A stretch of DNA of 64,000 nt, taken from contig CAYZJI010000006.1 in NCBI GenBank assembly GCA_964479045.1, positions 98,388 through 162,387 on the forward strand. The letters run 5' to 3'. The notes beneath the pieces were generated by a model. It was not told the origin of the DNA and did not search any database. It saw nothing but the letters and a program-made list of their open reading frames with translations. The stretch's first letter is position 1, and every line of letters starts with the position of its first letter. Source of the DNA: 2-02-FULL-47-50 sp964479045 (lineage in GTDB: Bacteria > Pseudomonadota > Gammaproteobacteria > Eutrophobiales > Eutrophobiaceae). This document shows, one piece after another, positions 15,917-24,712 of this stretch. A program made the translations under genes and the position numbers.

Positions 15917-17137
15917 ATGAGGCGTGTGGTTGTGACCGGCATGGGGATAGTCTCCAGTATCGGCAATAACAAGACGGAAGTGTTGTCCTCGCTGCAGGAA
16001 GGAAAATCCGGCGTCGAATTTGCACCGGAGTACAAGGAACTGGGTTTCCGGTCCCATGTACACGCACCAATGCGTCTTAATCCTGAAGATCTGATTGATC
16101 GCAAGTTGCTGCGTTTCATGGGTGATGCTTCCGCTTATGCCTATCTCGCGATGCGGGAGGCCATTGCAGATGCCGGACTGGAAGCCACAGATATTTCCAA
16201 CCCGCGTACCGGACTCATTGCCGGTTCCGGTGGTGGTTCCAATAAAAACATGTGCCTTGCAATTGATACTCTCCGTGAAAAAGGCGCGCGCAAGGTTCCG
16301 CCAACGCTGGTGCCCCGGATCATGTCGAGTACAAACAGCGCCTGCCTTTCTGTCGCTTATGAAATCAAGGGCGTGAACTATTCCATCAGTTCTGCCTGCG
16401 CCACCAGCGCACATTGTATCGGCAATGCATCTGAAATTATCCAGACCGGCAAACAGGATATCATTTTTGCCGGTGGTAGCGATGAACTGCACTGGACCAG
16501 TTCCATATTGTTTGATGCGATGGGCGCATTGTCATCTACATATAATGAAACACCACGGGCAGCTTCACGTCCCTATGATGCCAACCGCGATGGTTTTGTG
16601 ATCTCCGGCGGCGGTGGCATTGTTGTACTCGAAGAACTGGAACATGCACGGGCCCGTGGTGCAAAGATTTACGCTGAAGTGATTGGCTATGGCGCAACCT
16701 CTGATGGCTTTGACATGGTCAAACCTTCCGGCGAAGGCGCTGTGCGCTGCATGCAGCAGGCACTGGCCACTGTATCTGCGCCCATCGACTATATCAACGC
16801 TCATGCCACCAGTACACCAGCCGGCGATATTACTGAAGTCAATGCCATTCGCACGGTATTCGGGAACAGGATTCCCCCCATCAGTTCCACCAAATCACTC
16901 ACTGGTCATGGGCTGGGTGCAGCCGGTGTCAATGAAGCAATTTATTCATTGCTGATGCTGGAGCGTGATTTCATCAGTGCATCAGCGAACGTATTTACTC
17001 TGGATCCGCTTGCCGATGGTGCCCCGATTGTCACAAAACGGATCGATAATGCCGGACTGCAAACGATTATGTCGAACAGTTTCGGTTTTGGCGGCACCAA
17101 TGCCACCCTGGTATTACAAAAATACAAAGCGTCCTGA
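15917..17137 (+). CDS. fabB: 3-oxoacyl-[ACP] synthase I FabB
   Basis: Elongates the cis-3-decenoyl-ACP made by FabA and other acyl-ACPs. The 406 residues carry the ketosynthase triad: Cys161 in SISSACATSAHC, His in NAHATSTPAGD and His in KSLTGHGLGAAG. GGAG at 15901 is 12 bases from the ATG at 15917. An earlier ATG at 15909 opens a frame of only three codons, whose TGA overlaps the fabB ATG. That may couple translation. Confidence 0.96.
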   Translation: MRRVVVTGMGIVSSIGNNKTEVLSSLQEGKSGVEFAPEYKELGFRSHVHAPMRLNPEDLIDRKLLRFMGDASAYAYLAMREAIADAGLEATDISNPRTGLIAGSGGGSNKNMCLAIDTLREKGARKVPPTLVPRIMSSTNSACLSVAYEIKGVNYSISSACATSAHCIGNASEIIQTGKQDIIFAGGSDELHWTSSILFDAMGALSSTYNETPRAASRPYDANRDGFVISGGGGIVVLEELEHARARGAKIYAEVIGYGATSDGFDMVKPSGEGAVRCMQQALATVSAPIDYINAHATSTPAGDITEVNAIRTVFGNRIPPISSTKSLTGHGLGAAGVNEAIYSLLMLERDFISASANVFTLDPLADGAPIVTKRIDNAGLQTIMSNSFGFGGTNATLVLQKYKAS

Positions 17138-17159
17138 TCTATGGTGACAGAGTAACGTC

Positions 17160-17567
17160 ATGGATTCCGAGCAGATGATCGCTGTGCTGTTGAGCTGGAC
17201 TGTACATCTCTCACAATACCCTCTCCCTGAAGTCCCGCCCCGCGTCGAATACAAACCGCATTCATTTTTTATAGAACATGCCTGTCTGGGAAATGAGAAA
17301 TGCCGGGCCGCCGGCTGGTATAACAATAACGGAATTGTCTATATTGATGAGCGCATCAAGGATCAGGATGATGCCATTACGCGCAGCCTGTACGTGCATG
17401 AATTCACGCATTACCTGCAGGATTTAAGCGGTAAATATAATCCACAGAATTGCCAGGATCATATGCGCCGTGAACGTGAAGCTTATTCCATTCAACGGCA
17501 ATATCTGAACAAAATCGCCGGCCGTTTTGTTGCGGTTTACATCGACTACCCGCCCTGCCCTGATTAG
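17160..17567 (+). CDS. Small HExxH-type hypothetical protein
   Basis: A 135-residue protein I cannot name with certainty. It contains YVHEFTHYLQDLSGKY, which has the HExxH pattern of zinc metallopeptidases, preceded by a short beta stretch (NNGIVYIDE) as in minimal gluzincin folds. Cysteines are at CLGNEKC, NCQDH and the C-terminal PPCPD. The first segment is moderately hydrophobic but not a convincing signal peptide. It follows fabB by 22 bases and precedes another unknown gene by 15, so the last two may form a unit with fabAB. Confidence 0.75.
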   Translation: MDSEQMIAVLLSWTVHLSQYPLPEVPPRVEYKPHSFFIEHACLGNEKCRAAGWYNNNGIVYIDERIKDQDDAITRSLYVHEFTHYLQDLSGKYNPQNCQDHMRREREAYSIQRQYLNKIAGRFVAVYIDYPPCPD

Positions 17568-17582
17568 CTCACTTCACTGCAC

Positions 17583-18179
17583 ATGCCAAGAATAGATTTA
17601 CTGCTCCTGTTGCTGTTATCTGCACAAGTTTTTGCAGACACTGGCGAAGAAACAACCCGTCGATATTATCCTGTTCCCGAACACGGTGAACTGGTTCTGA
17701 ACGTGCCTTCGGACTGGGAAGTCACCTATGTTGAAACCGGCAAAGTCAGCCCGCCAGTAATTACATTTTTCCGAAAAGATGTAAATAAACAGGAATTATT
17801 TCAATTGAACCTGTCCATACTCTGGGATGATGGTTTTGAACGTAATATCCTGGATCCGGAACATATCCGGCAACTGGTGGAAGATACCGGCAAGAATGCG
17901 CTGGCGGGCGCTGAGCAGAGCGAGCTGTCCCTGTTGCCACTTGCCGGCGAAATGGGCAGCGGCTATTTCTTCAACCTTGCCGATGCCGAGGCCAAAGCCG
18001 GTGAATACCGTTATCTGACCCAGGGCGCTCTGAGTGTCGGGGAGCTTCTTGTGGTTTTTTCCCTGTTTACACATCAACCGGATGATCATTTCCTGCACAA
18101 AAGCCTGCAGATGATACAAACCGCTACCCACCGTCTGCAGAGACATGTCGCCCTTCCGCTCAGTCTGGCAAAGGGCTGA
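17583..18179 (+). CDS. Exported protein of unknown function
   Basis: A 198-residue protein with a clear signal peptide (IDLLLLLLLSAQVFA, cleavage probably after the VFA-like site at ~18-20), so periplasmic. The mature part is beta-rich, with GELVLNVPSDWEVTYVETG and QELFQLNLSILWDDG, and lacks cysteines. I do not recognise the family with confidence. It follows the HExxH protein by 15 bases. A terminator lies about 200 bases downstream. Confidence 0.7.
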   Translation: MPRIDLLLLLLLSAQVFADTGEETTRRYYPVPEHGELVLNVPSDWEVTYVETGKVSPPVITFFRKDVNKQELFQLNLSILWDDGFERNILDPEHIRQLVEDTGKNALAGAEQSELSLLPLAGEMGSGYFFNLADAEAKAGEYRYLTQGALSVGELLVVFSLFTHQPDDHFLHKSLQMIQTATHRLQRHVALPLSLAKG

Positions 18180-18380
18180 ACAAGGTATATAAAGAGGTTG
18201 GCTCGGCTAACTGACACTGTGAGAGAGTTTGCATTCAATGAGTCTGTGACAGGCAAAATTGAGGAATGCATCACATCCGTATGGGACCCGATGGACTAGA
18301 ATATTCATTAACAAGTCATCAATCCTCCCCCTGATGCTTGTATATTTATAGCCTGGAGCGGCTCTACCTCCTCCCCCATT

Positions 18381-18398
18381 GAGCCCTCCGGGCTTTTT
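18381..18398 (+). terminator. Short terminator facing right
   Basis: AGCCC-TCC-GGGCT followed by TTTTTATTT. The stem is short but GC-rich. It lies about 200 bases after the stop at 18179, leaving a transcribed non-coding stretch between them in which I see no gene. Confidence 0.6.
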
Positions 18399-18409
18399 AT
18401 TTACAGATC

Positions 18410-19468
18410 TCAGCCCTGTCCCATTTTCCAGATCATAACCCCCAGCACCAGCAACAGCAGGGCTATCCCCGTAAAAACGACATAACGCTTCCAACCTCTT
18501 TTCGGGATGGAGGGCTGCAAAAGTGAGTGCCCGGGGCTGGCAGTACGTGCAAGACGCCACTGGGTATTGGTGGAAACCACCGGATCAGTAAACATCTTGC
18601 GCCATTCGGCTATCGATTGCGGACGTTCCTTGTGATTTGATCGTAACGAATGTTCTATTGCCCGCAGAAAAAAAGTAGAGTATTTATTGCTGTGTTTATC
18701 CAGAGCCTCCCAGATTTCCAGAATCGCATGTTCCCCCGTCACACGATTACGGAAGGTCGAATCTACCGGCGGTTCTCCGGTAATCACCCTGAAAAGGGAA
18801 GCGCCGAGACTGTAAATATCGGTCCACGGTCCCTGCACATCACTCTTGCCAAAATACTGTTCATAGGGAGCATACCCCGGCGTTACAAACTTGGTCAGGG
18901 TTCGGGTTTCTTCGCCCATCGCCTGGCGCGCTGAACCAAAATCCAGCAACACAGGAGTACCATCGGTACGAACAAAAATATTGGCCGGTTTAATGTCCCG
19001 GTGTATGAAGCCCTGTTTGTGCATGACCTCAAGACCATCCAGCAACGGCATGATGATATCCATCAGTTCTTCTTCAGAAGGCTGGCCGCGTTTTATCATG
19101 TCGAGAAAGTTTTCACCTTGTTCATAACTCATCACCATGTAGGCGGTTTTGTTTGCTTCGAATACAGAATGAACCCGCACAATATTGGGATGATTGAATT
19201 TGGAGAGTGTTCTGGCTTCACGAATAAACCGTTCGAGACCGGTATGCAGGCTTTCCGTAGTATCCGCATCCACTGCCCCTACTGTCATGTCTGCATGGCG
19301 GGTGGCAATATCGCGCGGCATAAATTCCTTGATGGCCACATCCATGTCGAGATTTGCGTCATGTGCCAGATAAGTAATTCCGAAACCACCCTGCCCCAGC
19401 ACACTCCTGATGACGTACCAGTGTAATTTGTAACCTACAGGTAAGGGTTGTGGAGAGGCAATTGCCAC
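18410..19468 (-). CDS. Membrane-anchored Ser/Thr protein kinase
   Basis: A 352-residue Hanks-type kinase. It has the glycine loop GQGGFGITYLAHD, the catalytic lysine in VAIKEFMPRD, the catalytic loop HRDIKPANI and DFGSAR (DFG), so it should be active. A single transmembrane helix closes the protein (VVFTGIALLLLVLGVMIW), leaving almost no domain outside the membrane. It starts with GTG at 19468. No cognate phosphatase or FHA protein is visible next to it. Targets are unknown. Confidence 0.9.
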   Translation of the reverse strand: MAIASPQPLPVGYKLHWYVIRSVLGQGGFGITYLAHDANLDMDVAIKEFMPRDIATRHADMTVGAVDADTTESLHTGLERFIREARTLSKFNHPNIVRVHSVFEANKTAYMVMSYEQGENFLDMIKRGQPSEEELMDIIMPLLDGLEVMHKQGFIHRDIKPANIFVRTDGTPVLLDFGSARQAMGEETRTLTKFVTPGYAPYEQYFGKSDVQGPWTDIYSLGASLFRVITGEPPVDSTFRNRVTGEHAILEIWEALDKHSNKYSTFFLRAIEHSLRSNHKERPQSIAEWRKMFTDPVVSTNTQWRLARTASPGHSLLQPSIPKRGWKRYVVFTGIALLLLVLGVMIWKMGQG

Positions 19469-19630
19469 AAATCAGCCCTCATGAACAAGTATCCGGCTAT
19501 CATACGCCATGACCTGGTCCTCAGGTAAATACAGTAAAATTTGTTCCGGTGCGACGATATCTTTTACACGTAGCTGAAAACAGTACTGTTTGATAACGCA
19601 TCGTCCGGGATCGGGAAGGTAACCACAATA

Positions 19631-19655
19631 ATGCCCGGAGGATGTCTCCGGGCAT
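19631..19655. repeat. Perfect GC-rich stem-loop downstream of the 82-residue gene
   Basis: ATGCCCGGAG and CTCCGGGCAT form a perfect 10-bp stem around GATGT, 24 bases after the stop at 19679 on the minus strand. There is no T-run, so it may act as a weak terminator or as protection for the upstream mRNA. Confidence 0.7.
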
Positions 19656-19678
19656 GATATGTACAACTGAGACGAGAT

Positions 19679-19927
19679 TTACTTGCCGGACTTACAGGCT
19701 TCCAGGGCACGATAAGCAACATTTCCCTTGTCTATGGTAGCGGCTGACTCAGAACCATCAGTGAAAATAGTAGCGTCGTCCGCATCCCGGTACTTGTGCC
19801 CTGGTGACCACGTCTTGGGGTCAGCATAAAATTGTAATGCTTCGCGCATCATCTTGTTTTGGCGTTCGAGTTCCGTCACATCTGCACCTGAGCCGCCGCC
19901 TTCAGAACCTTTTTTGCCAAAAATCAT
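19679..19927 (-). CDS. Small soluble hypothetical protein with ALQFYADPxTW motif
   Basis: An 82-residue protein with an AGGAG ribosome site before its ATG. It has a Gly-rich start, a short coiled segment (VTELERQNKMMREALQFYADP), then SPGHKYRDADDATIFTDG and an alanine-rich end (GNVAYRALEACKSGK). The FYADPxTW...ArxAL pattern recalls small proteins of tailed phages, but here the gene sits among core genes. No function can be given. Confidence 0.65.
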   Translation of the reverse strand: MIFGKKGSEGGGSGADVTELERQNKMMREALQFYADPKTWSPGHKYRDADDATIFTDGSESAATIDKGNVAYRALEACKSGK

Positions 19928-20016
19928 TGTCCGGACTCCTGCATCGTATTAATGGCAGGATACTAGCATTTATGGATTAATTTTCAACAATGCAGGCCCC
20001 TGGCTGATAATGTTAT

Positions 20017-20814
20017 CTACTTGATCACATCGGGAAAGAACAATGGCTGGCCATTCACCCCAAATTCACGAATGATGGTCTGGCCTTGCTCACCCACAAG
20101 AAAGCTCACATATTTACGCGCCAGATCCAGTTTCACATGTGGATGCCGTTCCGGATTCACGATAATCACATGATAGGGATTATCCAGACCCGCGGTATAT
20201 TCATAAACAATCGCCAGATCCAGCCGATCCATTCCGGCCAGATAGGTTCCACGATCGCTCAGGGTATACGCCTGTTTGTCATTTGCCATCTGCAGGACCT
20301 GCCCCATGCCCTGACCCACAGCCAGATACCATGCGCCGCCGGGTTTTACGCCAGCGGCTTTCCATAATTCCAGTTCTTTCTGATGGGTGCCAGAATCATC
20401 GCCGCGCGAAATAAACGTATGCCCGCCTTTGGAAATATTCTGCATCGCGTTCGCCAGGGATTCAGCACCTTTAACGCCGGCCGGGTCATCCGCCGGACCA
20501 AGCAGAATAAAATCATTGTGCATGACCGGCTGCCGCTCAATCCCATGACCCGCATTTACAAACTCAATTTCCGCCGCAGGCGCATGCACCAGAACCACAT
20601 CTACATCACCATCCTGTCCAAGTCGCAAAGCCTTGCCGGTACCCACCGAGATCACATGGACCTTTACATCATTTTGTTGCTCGAACGGTGGATGCAGAAC
20701 AGCCAGCAATCCCGTATTTTCCGTACTGGTTGTGGTCGCGAGCCGCAAATATTCTTCGGCCAGTACTGTATTGCACAAGGCCACGCCTAAAACGAATGTA
20801 AAAATTCTTTTCAT
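20017..20814 (-). CDS. tupA: TupA-like tungstate/oxyanion-binding periplasmic protein
   Basis: A 265-residue solute-binding protein with a signal peptide (FVLGVALCNTVLA). It carries the TTTSTENTGLL motif after the signal, typical of tungstate-binding TupA, and the conserved ISRGDDSGTHQKE and NPERHPHVK blocks. It should deliver tungstate (or a related oxyanion) to an ABC transporter, yet no TupB permease or TupC ATPase is present nearby. Its neighbours are a porin (34 bases upstream) and a divergent ModE-type regulator. Confidence 0.85.
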   Translation of the reverse strand: MKRIFTFVLGVALCNTVLAEEYLRLATTTSTENTGLLAVLHPPFEQQNDVKVHVISVGTGKALRLGQDGDVDVVLVHAPAAEIEFVNAGHGIERQPVMHNDFILLGPADDPAGVKGAESLANAMQNISKGGHTFISRGDDSGTHQKELELWKAAGVKPGGAWYLAVGQGMGQVLQMANDKQAYTLSDRGTYLAGMDRLDLAIVYEYTAGLDNPYHVIIVNPERHPHVKLDLARKYVSFLVGEQGQTIIREFGVNGQPLFFPDVIK

Positions 20815-20850
20815 CTTTAACTCCCCATGAAAAATATTTTTTATTTATTC

Positions 20851-22233
20851 CTAAAAGAAAAACTCAAGCTGTGTAAACAGATAATTCGCGTCATCTTTGT
20901 TTGCATCATCCATCAGATCACCGGCGATCAAATACGCGCCGCCAGCTTCCAACCGCACATTGCCTGGTACGATATCCCAGCGCAGACTGCCTTCCAGTTG
21001 TGAACCAATATAACTTTCCGAAACACCGGGGGGATTGCGGATTCCAGAGACAGTCCAGGCATCATCGTCCGAAGCCAGCCAGTAACCACGGAACGCGATG
21101 AATCCGCTGGTGGCCGCAGTGGGTTTGAAAATGATACGCGCGCCCGGGGAGATAATATTGGCGCGTGCGAATGGCCCATAGATACTGGTCGGGCCGAAAT
21201 CAAAGCGGCGCGCGCCAAACAAGGGATCAAAACGGTTACTGTCGCCATCCACACCGCTGTCATCACCGCTGGCATAATCAAATTGCGCCACCAGCCGCGG
21301 CGCCCATAGCGCATCAAAACTATATCCCACTTCAGCGTGGTGAAAATGCGCAAAATGATCGAGATCGGTGACATCCGTCGCGGCTGTGGAATTACGCGCC
21401 TCACCAAACTGGACAACTGATTCAAGCTGATAATCGAATTTCAGGTTGGCCGGATCGCGATAAAGCCTGATCCCGGGCGTGTACAGATCGCGGTTGCGAG
21501 TCGCCAGGTCATCGTCATCATCCTCATTGAGTCCCAGTAAAAATACCTCGCCCTTGTCACTCCAGGGCAGGCTGCCCGGTGCGTAATATACGCCCCAGAA
21601 TTTTACACTGGAAAATTCTTCATCAAATTTCGCATCATTATCGAGTATGCTGCCGCTCACCATACGCTGCACCGGCAGGGTATAAAACGCCCGCAGGTTG
21701 TTGCCGCCCGCCGTGGTCATCTTCCAGTCCACGCCGGTGAAGGCATTGATGGTATTGCGATAACTGTTGCGCGCCAGCAGACGGCGATCACCGAGATCCA
21801 TGGTCATACGGCCGCCGCGCACATTACTGCTACTGCCCGGCTGAAATACATCATTGAGTTTGATATCGATATAGGCCTGCAACAACTCCAGCGGATTGAT
21901 TTCGCTGGTGGTCAGTGGGGTGCCCGCATCCGCAAGTTCGCCTCGGGAATCCTGCATTTCAAAACCAAAACTGACTGGATCAAACTCAAGTTCAGCCAGC
22001 ACCAGCGTTCGAAACAACAACACCTGGTCACCGCCACCCACACCCGCGCGGAATTGATTATCGAGATTTTCAAACCGAGTCCGGTGCTGGCCCGATAGTG
22101 AAAACCAGGCGGGCATATTCAACGCTTTATTCAGCGTGAATGGCGTATTTTCCACCGCACTCGCATACGGCAACATCCACGATGCTGTGCCGGACAGGAA
22201 TAAACAGATAATTAATGTATTGCGCATTTTCAA
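20851..22233 (-). CDS. Outer-membrane beta-barrel porin (alginate-export family type)
   Basis: A 460-residue protein with a signal peptide (LIICLFLSGTASWMLPYASA) and a beta-barrel sequence ending in LFTQLEFFF, with the terminal aromatic residue expected for outer-membrane insertion. The pattern WFSLSGQHRTRFENLDNQFR and ELLQAYIDIKL fits the alginate_exp/porin family. Upstream of tupA in the same direction, it could bring the oxyanion or other substrate into the periplasm; alginate itself is unlikely, as no alginate genes are seen. Confidence 0.8.
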   Translation of the reverse strand: MKMRNTLIICLFLSGTASWMLPYASAVENTPFTLNKALNMPAWFSLSGQHRTRFENLDNQFRAGVGGGDQVLLFRTLVLAELEFDPVSFGFEMQDSRGELADAGTPLTTSEINPLELLQAYIDIKLNDVFQPGSSSNVRGGRMTMDLGDRRLLARNSYRNTINAFTGVDWKMTTAGGNNLRAFYTLPVQRMVSGSILDNDAKFDEEFSSVKFWGVYYAPGSLPWSDKGEVFLLGLNEDDDDDLATRNRDLYTPGIRLYRDPANLKFDYQLESVVQFGEARNSTAATDVTDLDHFAHFHHAEVGYSFDALWAPRLVAQFDYASGDDSGVDGDSNRFDPLFGARRFDFGPTSIYGPFARANIISPGARIIFKPTAATSGFIAFRGYWLASDDDAWTVSGIRNPPGVSESYIGSQLEGSLRWDIVPGNVRLEAGGAYLIAGDLMDDANKDDANYLFTQLEFFF

Positions 22234-22347
22234 AAACAGTCTCCTTGACGAGAGCAGCAGTGATAAATCCGGGATGGATTTATTCAGGACTTGCTTTATA
22301 TTACCGGCTCACCACACCGAGATTAAATATGAAGTTAATTGCATAAT

Positions 22348-23421
22348 ATGAACCTGGGATTTGAAATCCGCTGGAAATTGATGGGACGGGAGATCGAGGA
22401 AATCGATCCGCTCCTGTTCTCGCTGCTCAAATCAATCCGGGATCAGGGTTCATTGCAATCCGCCGCGAGAACCACTGGAATCTCCTACCGGCACGCCTGG
22501 GGTCTGATCAGGCACTGGACCGGGCGCATTTCCAAACCCATTGTAACCATGGAAAAGGGCCGTGGCGCCACACTGACGGAGATCGGTGAAAAACTGCTAT
22601 GGGCTGAACAGATGATCAGTAACCGCCTCACACCAGATATGAACAGTATTGCCAATGAATTAAACAGCGAGTTCAACAATCTGATCAAGGCCCGGCATAA
22701 ATCCAGTATGCTGCGCATCTATGCCAGTCACGGCCTGGGCATCGCACACCTGCAAATACTCTGTGCAGAATCACCGGTTTTCGATCTGGATTTTCATTTT
22801 CGCGGCAGTCTTGAAAGCCTGAGAGAACTGGCGAACGCACGCTGCGATATTGCCGGTTTTCATTTTCCATCCGGTGAACTCTCGGCAAGGTTGGCGCCGC
22901 TTTATCAACAATGGACCGATCCTGAAAAACATATGCTGCTGCATGTATCCACACGCCAGCAGGGTTTAATGACGCAGAAAAACAACCCGCATAAAATTAC
23001 CGGACTCAAAAGCCTCACCAAACGTGCCGTACGGTTTATTAACCGCCAGCCCGAATCCGGCACTCGTACTATTTTCGATGAAATGCTGCGTCAGGAAGGC
23101 ATCAATAAAAACAGTATAAACGGATATAAGGAAGAAGAATTTACGCATGTTGCGGTAGCCGCCATGGTCGCCAGTGGTTCCGTGGATGCCGGATTCGGCA
23201 TCAAAGCGGCAGCGGCCAGATTTGATCTGCACTTCATTCCGATCATCAGAGAAAATTATGTGCTGGCTGTCGATAAAACCCTGTCGAAAAAAATAATTGC
23301 CGAAATGACCAAGATATTGAAATCCCGTAAATACAAAAGCAAAGTCAGTACACTTCCAGGCTATGATGTGAAACATGCCGGAAAAGAAATAACATTTGAT
23401 GAATTATTCAGGGGTCATTGA
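22348..23421 (+). CDS. ModE-type HTH regulator fused to a periplasmic-binding-protein-like domain
   Basis: About 357 residues. Residues ~5-110 are a ModE N-terminal winged helix (LLKSIRDQGSLQSAARTTGISYRHAWGLI, MEKGRGATLTEIG). Residues ~120-340 are a binding-protein-like sensor (RAVRFINRQPESGTRTIFDEML, VASGSVDAGFGIKAAA), the architecture of cytoplasmic molybdate/tungstate-responsive regulators. I chose the ATG at 22348; a TTG three codons earlier is also open. It diverges from the porin-tupA pair and probably controls it in response to the oxyanion. Confidence 0.85.
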   Translation: MNLGFEIRWKLMGREIEEIDPLLFSLLKSIRDQGSLQSAARTTGISYRHAWGLIRHWTGRISKPIVTMEKGRGATLTEIGEKLLWAEQMISNRLTPDMNSIANELNSEFNNLIKARHKSSMLRIYASHGLGIAHLQILCAESPVFDLDFHFRGSLESLRELANARCDIAGFHFPSGELSARLAPLYQQWTDPEKHMLLHVSTRQQGLMTQKNNPHKITGLKSLTKRAVRFINRQPESGTRTIFDEMLRQEGINKNSINGYKEEEFTHVAVAAMVASGSVDAGFGIKAAAARFDLHFIPIIRENYVLAVDKTLSKKIIAEMTKILKSRKYKSKVSTLPGYDVKHAGKEITFDELFRGH

Positions 23422-23436
23422 GTTCAACGACTCGCA

Positions 23437-24618
23437 CTAGATATAACAGACCAGCCCCTTGAGATACCGGCCCTCGGGAAAGTTCAGGGCGACAGGATGA
23501 TCCGCGGGCTGTCCCAGATGCTGAACAATACGTGTTTCACATCCTGCATCCACAGCCGCATCGGCAACGATTTTCTGGAACAAGTCCGGTTCCAGATGTC
23601 CGGAACATGAGAACGTGACCAACAGTCCGTTTTTTCTTAATAGTCTGAACGCCAACCAGTTGATGTCCTTGTAACCACGGCATCCGCGTTTCAGCTGATC
23701 TGCGGAACTGACAAACTTGGGTGGATCGAGAATAACCATGTCAAAGGTACGGCCACTGTCCCGGTATTTCCGCAATTCAGCAAAGACATCCGTTTGTATA
23801 TTTTCAACCCTGTTTTTATCAACCGTATTTAATTGAAAATGTTTATTGATCAATTGAATCGCTTCAGAGGAGGATTCAATATTTGTCACATGTCTTGCGC
23901 CGCCACGCAACGCGGCCAACGCAAAACTACCAGTGTAGGCAAAACAGTTGAGCACGTCTCTGCCCTGTGCCAGCGATTGTACTACCCCGCGATTATCGCG
24001 TTGATCAAGGTACATTCCGGTTTTATGTCCATTGCGTACATCCACATGGAAGTCCAAACCACCTTGACGCACAGTGATATATTGCGGTGGTTCAGCGCCA
24101 CTCAATAAACCGGAAACCGGTGACAGTCCTTCCTTTTCGCGCACTTCAACATCAGAACGTTCATAAATGCCGGCTGGTTTAACCAATTCTGATAATAAAT
24201 CCACGATCGTCTGCTTGTGAAATTCAGCACCAGCAGAGAGAAACTGGCACACCAGAAAATCACTATAACGATCAACGATAACACCTGGCAATCCATCGGA
24301 TTCTGCATTGATCAACCGACAGGCTGTGTCTGTTTCCGGAATTAACGTTCGGCGCAAGCTAATCGCTTGCTCAATCTGTTTATTGAAAAACCCGGCATCA
24401 ACACTTTCCACCGGATCAAATGACCAGATGCGTACGCGTATCTGTGAATGCGGAGAATAGGCGCCACTGGCAAGAACATCGCCAGCGGAATTGACAATAT
24501 TGACCGTCTCGCCGTTATGAATGGATTTCTTTGCATCATTTAGCGCACCGGAAAACAACCAGGGATGGCGGCGCAATAATGTCTTTTCGCGTCCGGGTTT
24601 TAAAATAATTTTATGCAT
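23437..24618 (-). CDS. rlmI: 23S rRNA (cytosine-C5)-methyltransferase RlmI type
   Basis: Class I SAM methyltransferase that makes m5C in 23S rRNA (C1962 in E. coli). The 393 residues from the ATG at 24618 begin with the PUA domain (LKPGREKTLLRRHPWLFSGAL); the longer frame adds 16 residues that do not fit the family. The catalytic domain has DVLNCFAYTGSFALAALRGGA (SAM site), LDPPKF and the VTFSCSGH cysteine motif. It converges with the ModE-type regulator, 15 bases apart, and diverges from the Pat-like gene. Confidence 0.93.
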   Translation of the reverse strand: MHKIILKPGREKTLLRRHPWLFSGALNDAKKSIHNGETVNIVNSAGDVLASGAYSPHSQIRVRIWSFDPVESVDAGFFNKQIEQAISLRRTLIPETDTACRLINAESDGLPGVIVDRYSDFLVCQFLSAGAEFHKQTIVDLLSELVKPAGIYERSDVEVREKEGLSPVSGLLSGAEPPQYITVRQGGLDFHVDVRNGHKTGMYLDQRDNRGVVQSLAQGRDVLNCFAYTGSFALAALRGGARHVTNIESSSEAIQLINKHFQLNTVDKNRVENIQTDVFAELRKYRDSGRTFDMVILDPPKFVSSADQLKRGCRGYKDINWLAFRLLRKNGLLVTFSCSGHLEPDLFQKIVADAAVDAGCETRIVQHLGQPADHPVALNFPEGRYLKGLVCYI

Positions 24619-24712
24619 GGTCTGTAAAATACGTCCGCAGGTTGTGAGGCAGATATTTCGATTCAATATACGGTTATAATTATTGTCCGTAGATATCTCT
24701 GGTTATGGCACC

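Noticed and set aside
19472..19666. A 64-codon frame between the Ser/Thr kinase and the 82-residue gene
   Set aside because: It starts with TTG without a ribosome site and its first part is only the translation of a perfect inverted repeat (19631-19655). It ends 3 bases before the kinase GTG, which is suggestive, but nothing else supports it.
20851..22233. Alginate production or export system
   Set aside because: The barrel resembles the alginate-export family, but no alginate biosynthesis gene is present; the name reflects fold only.
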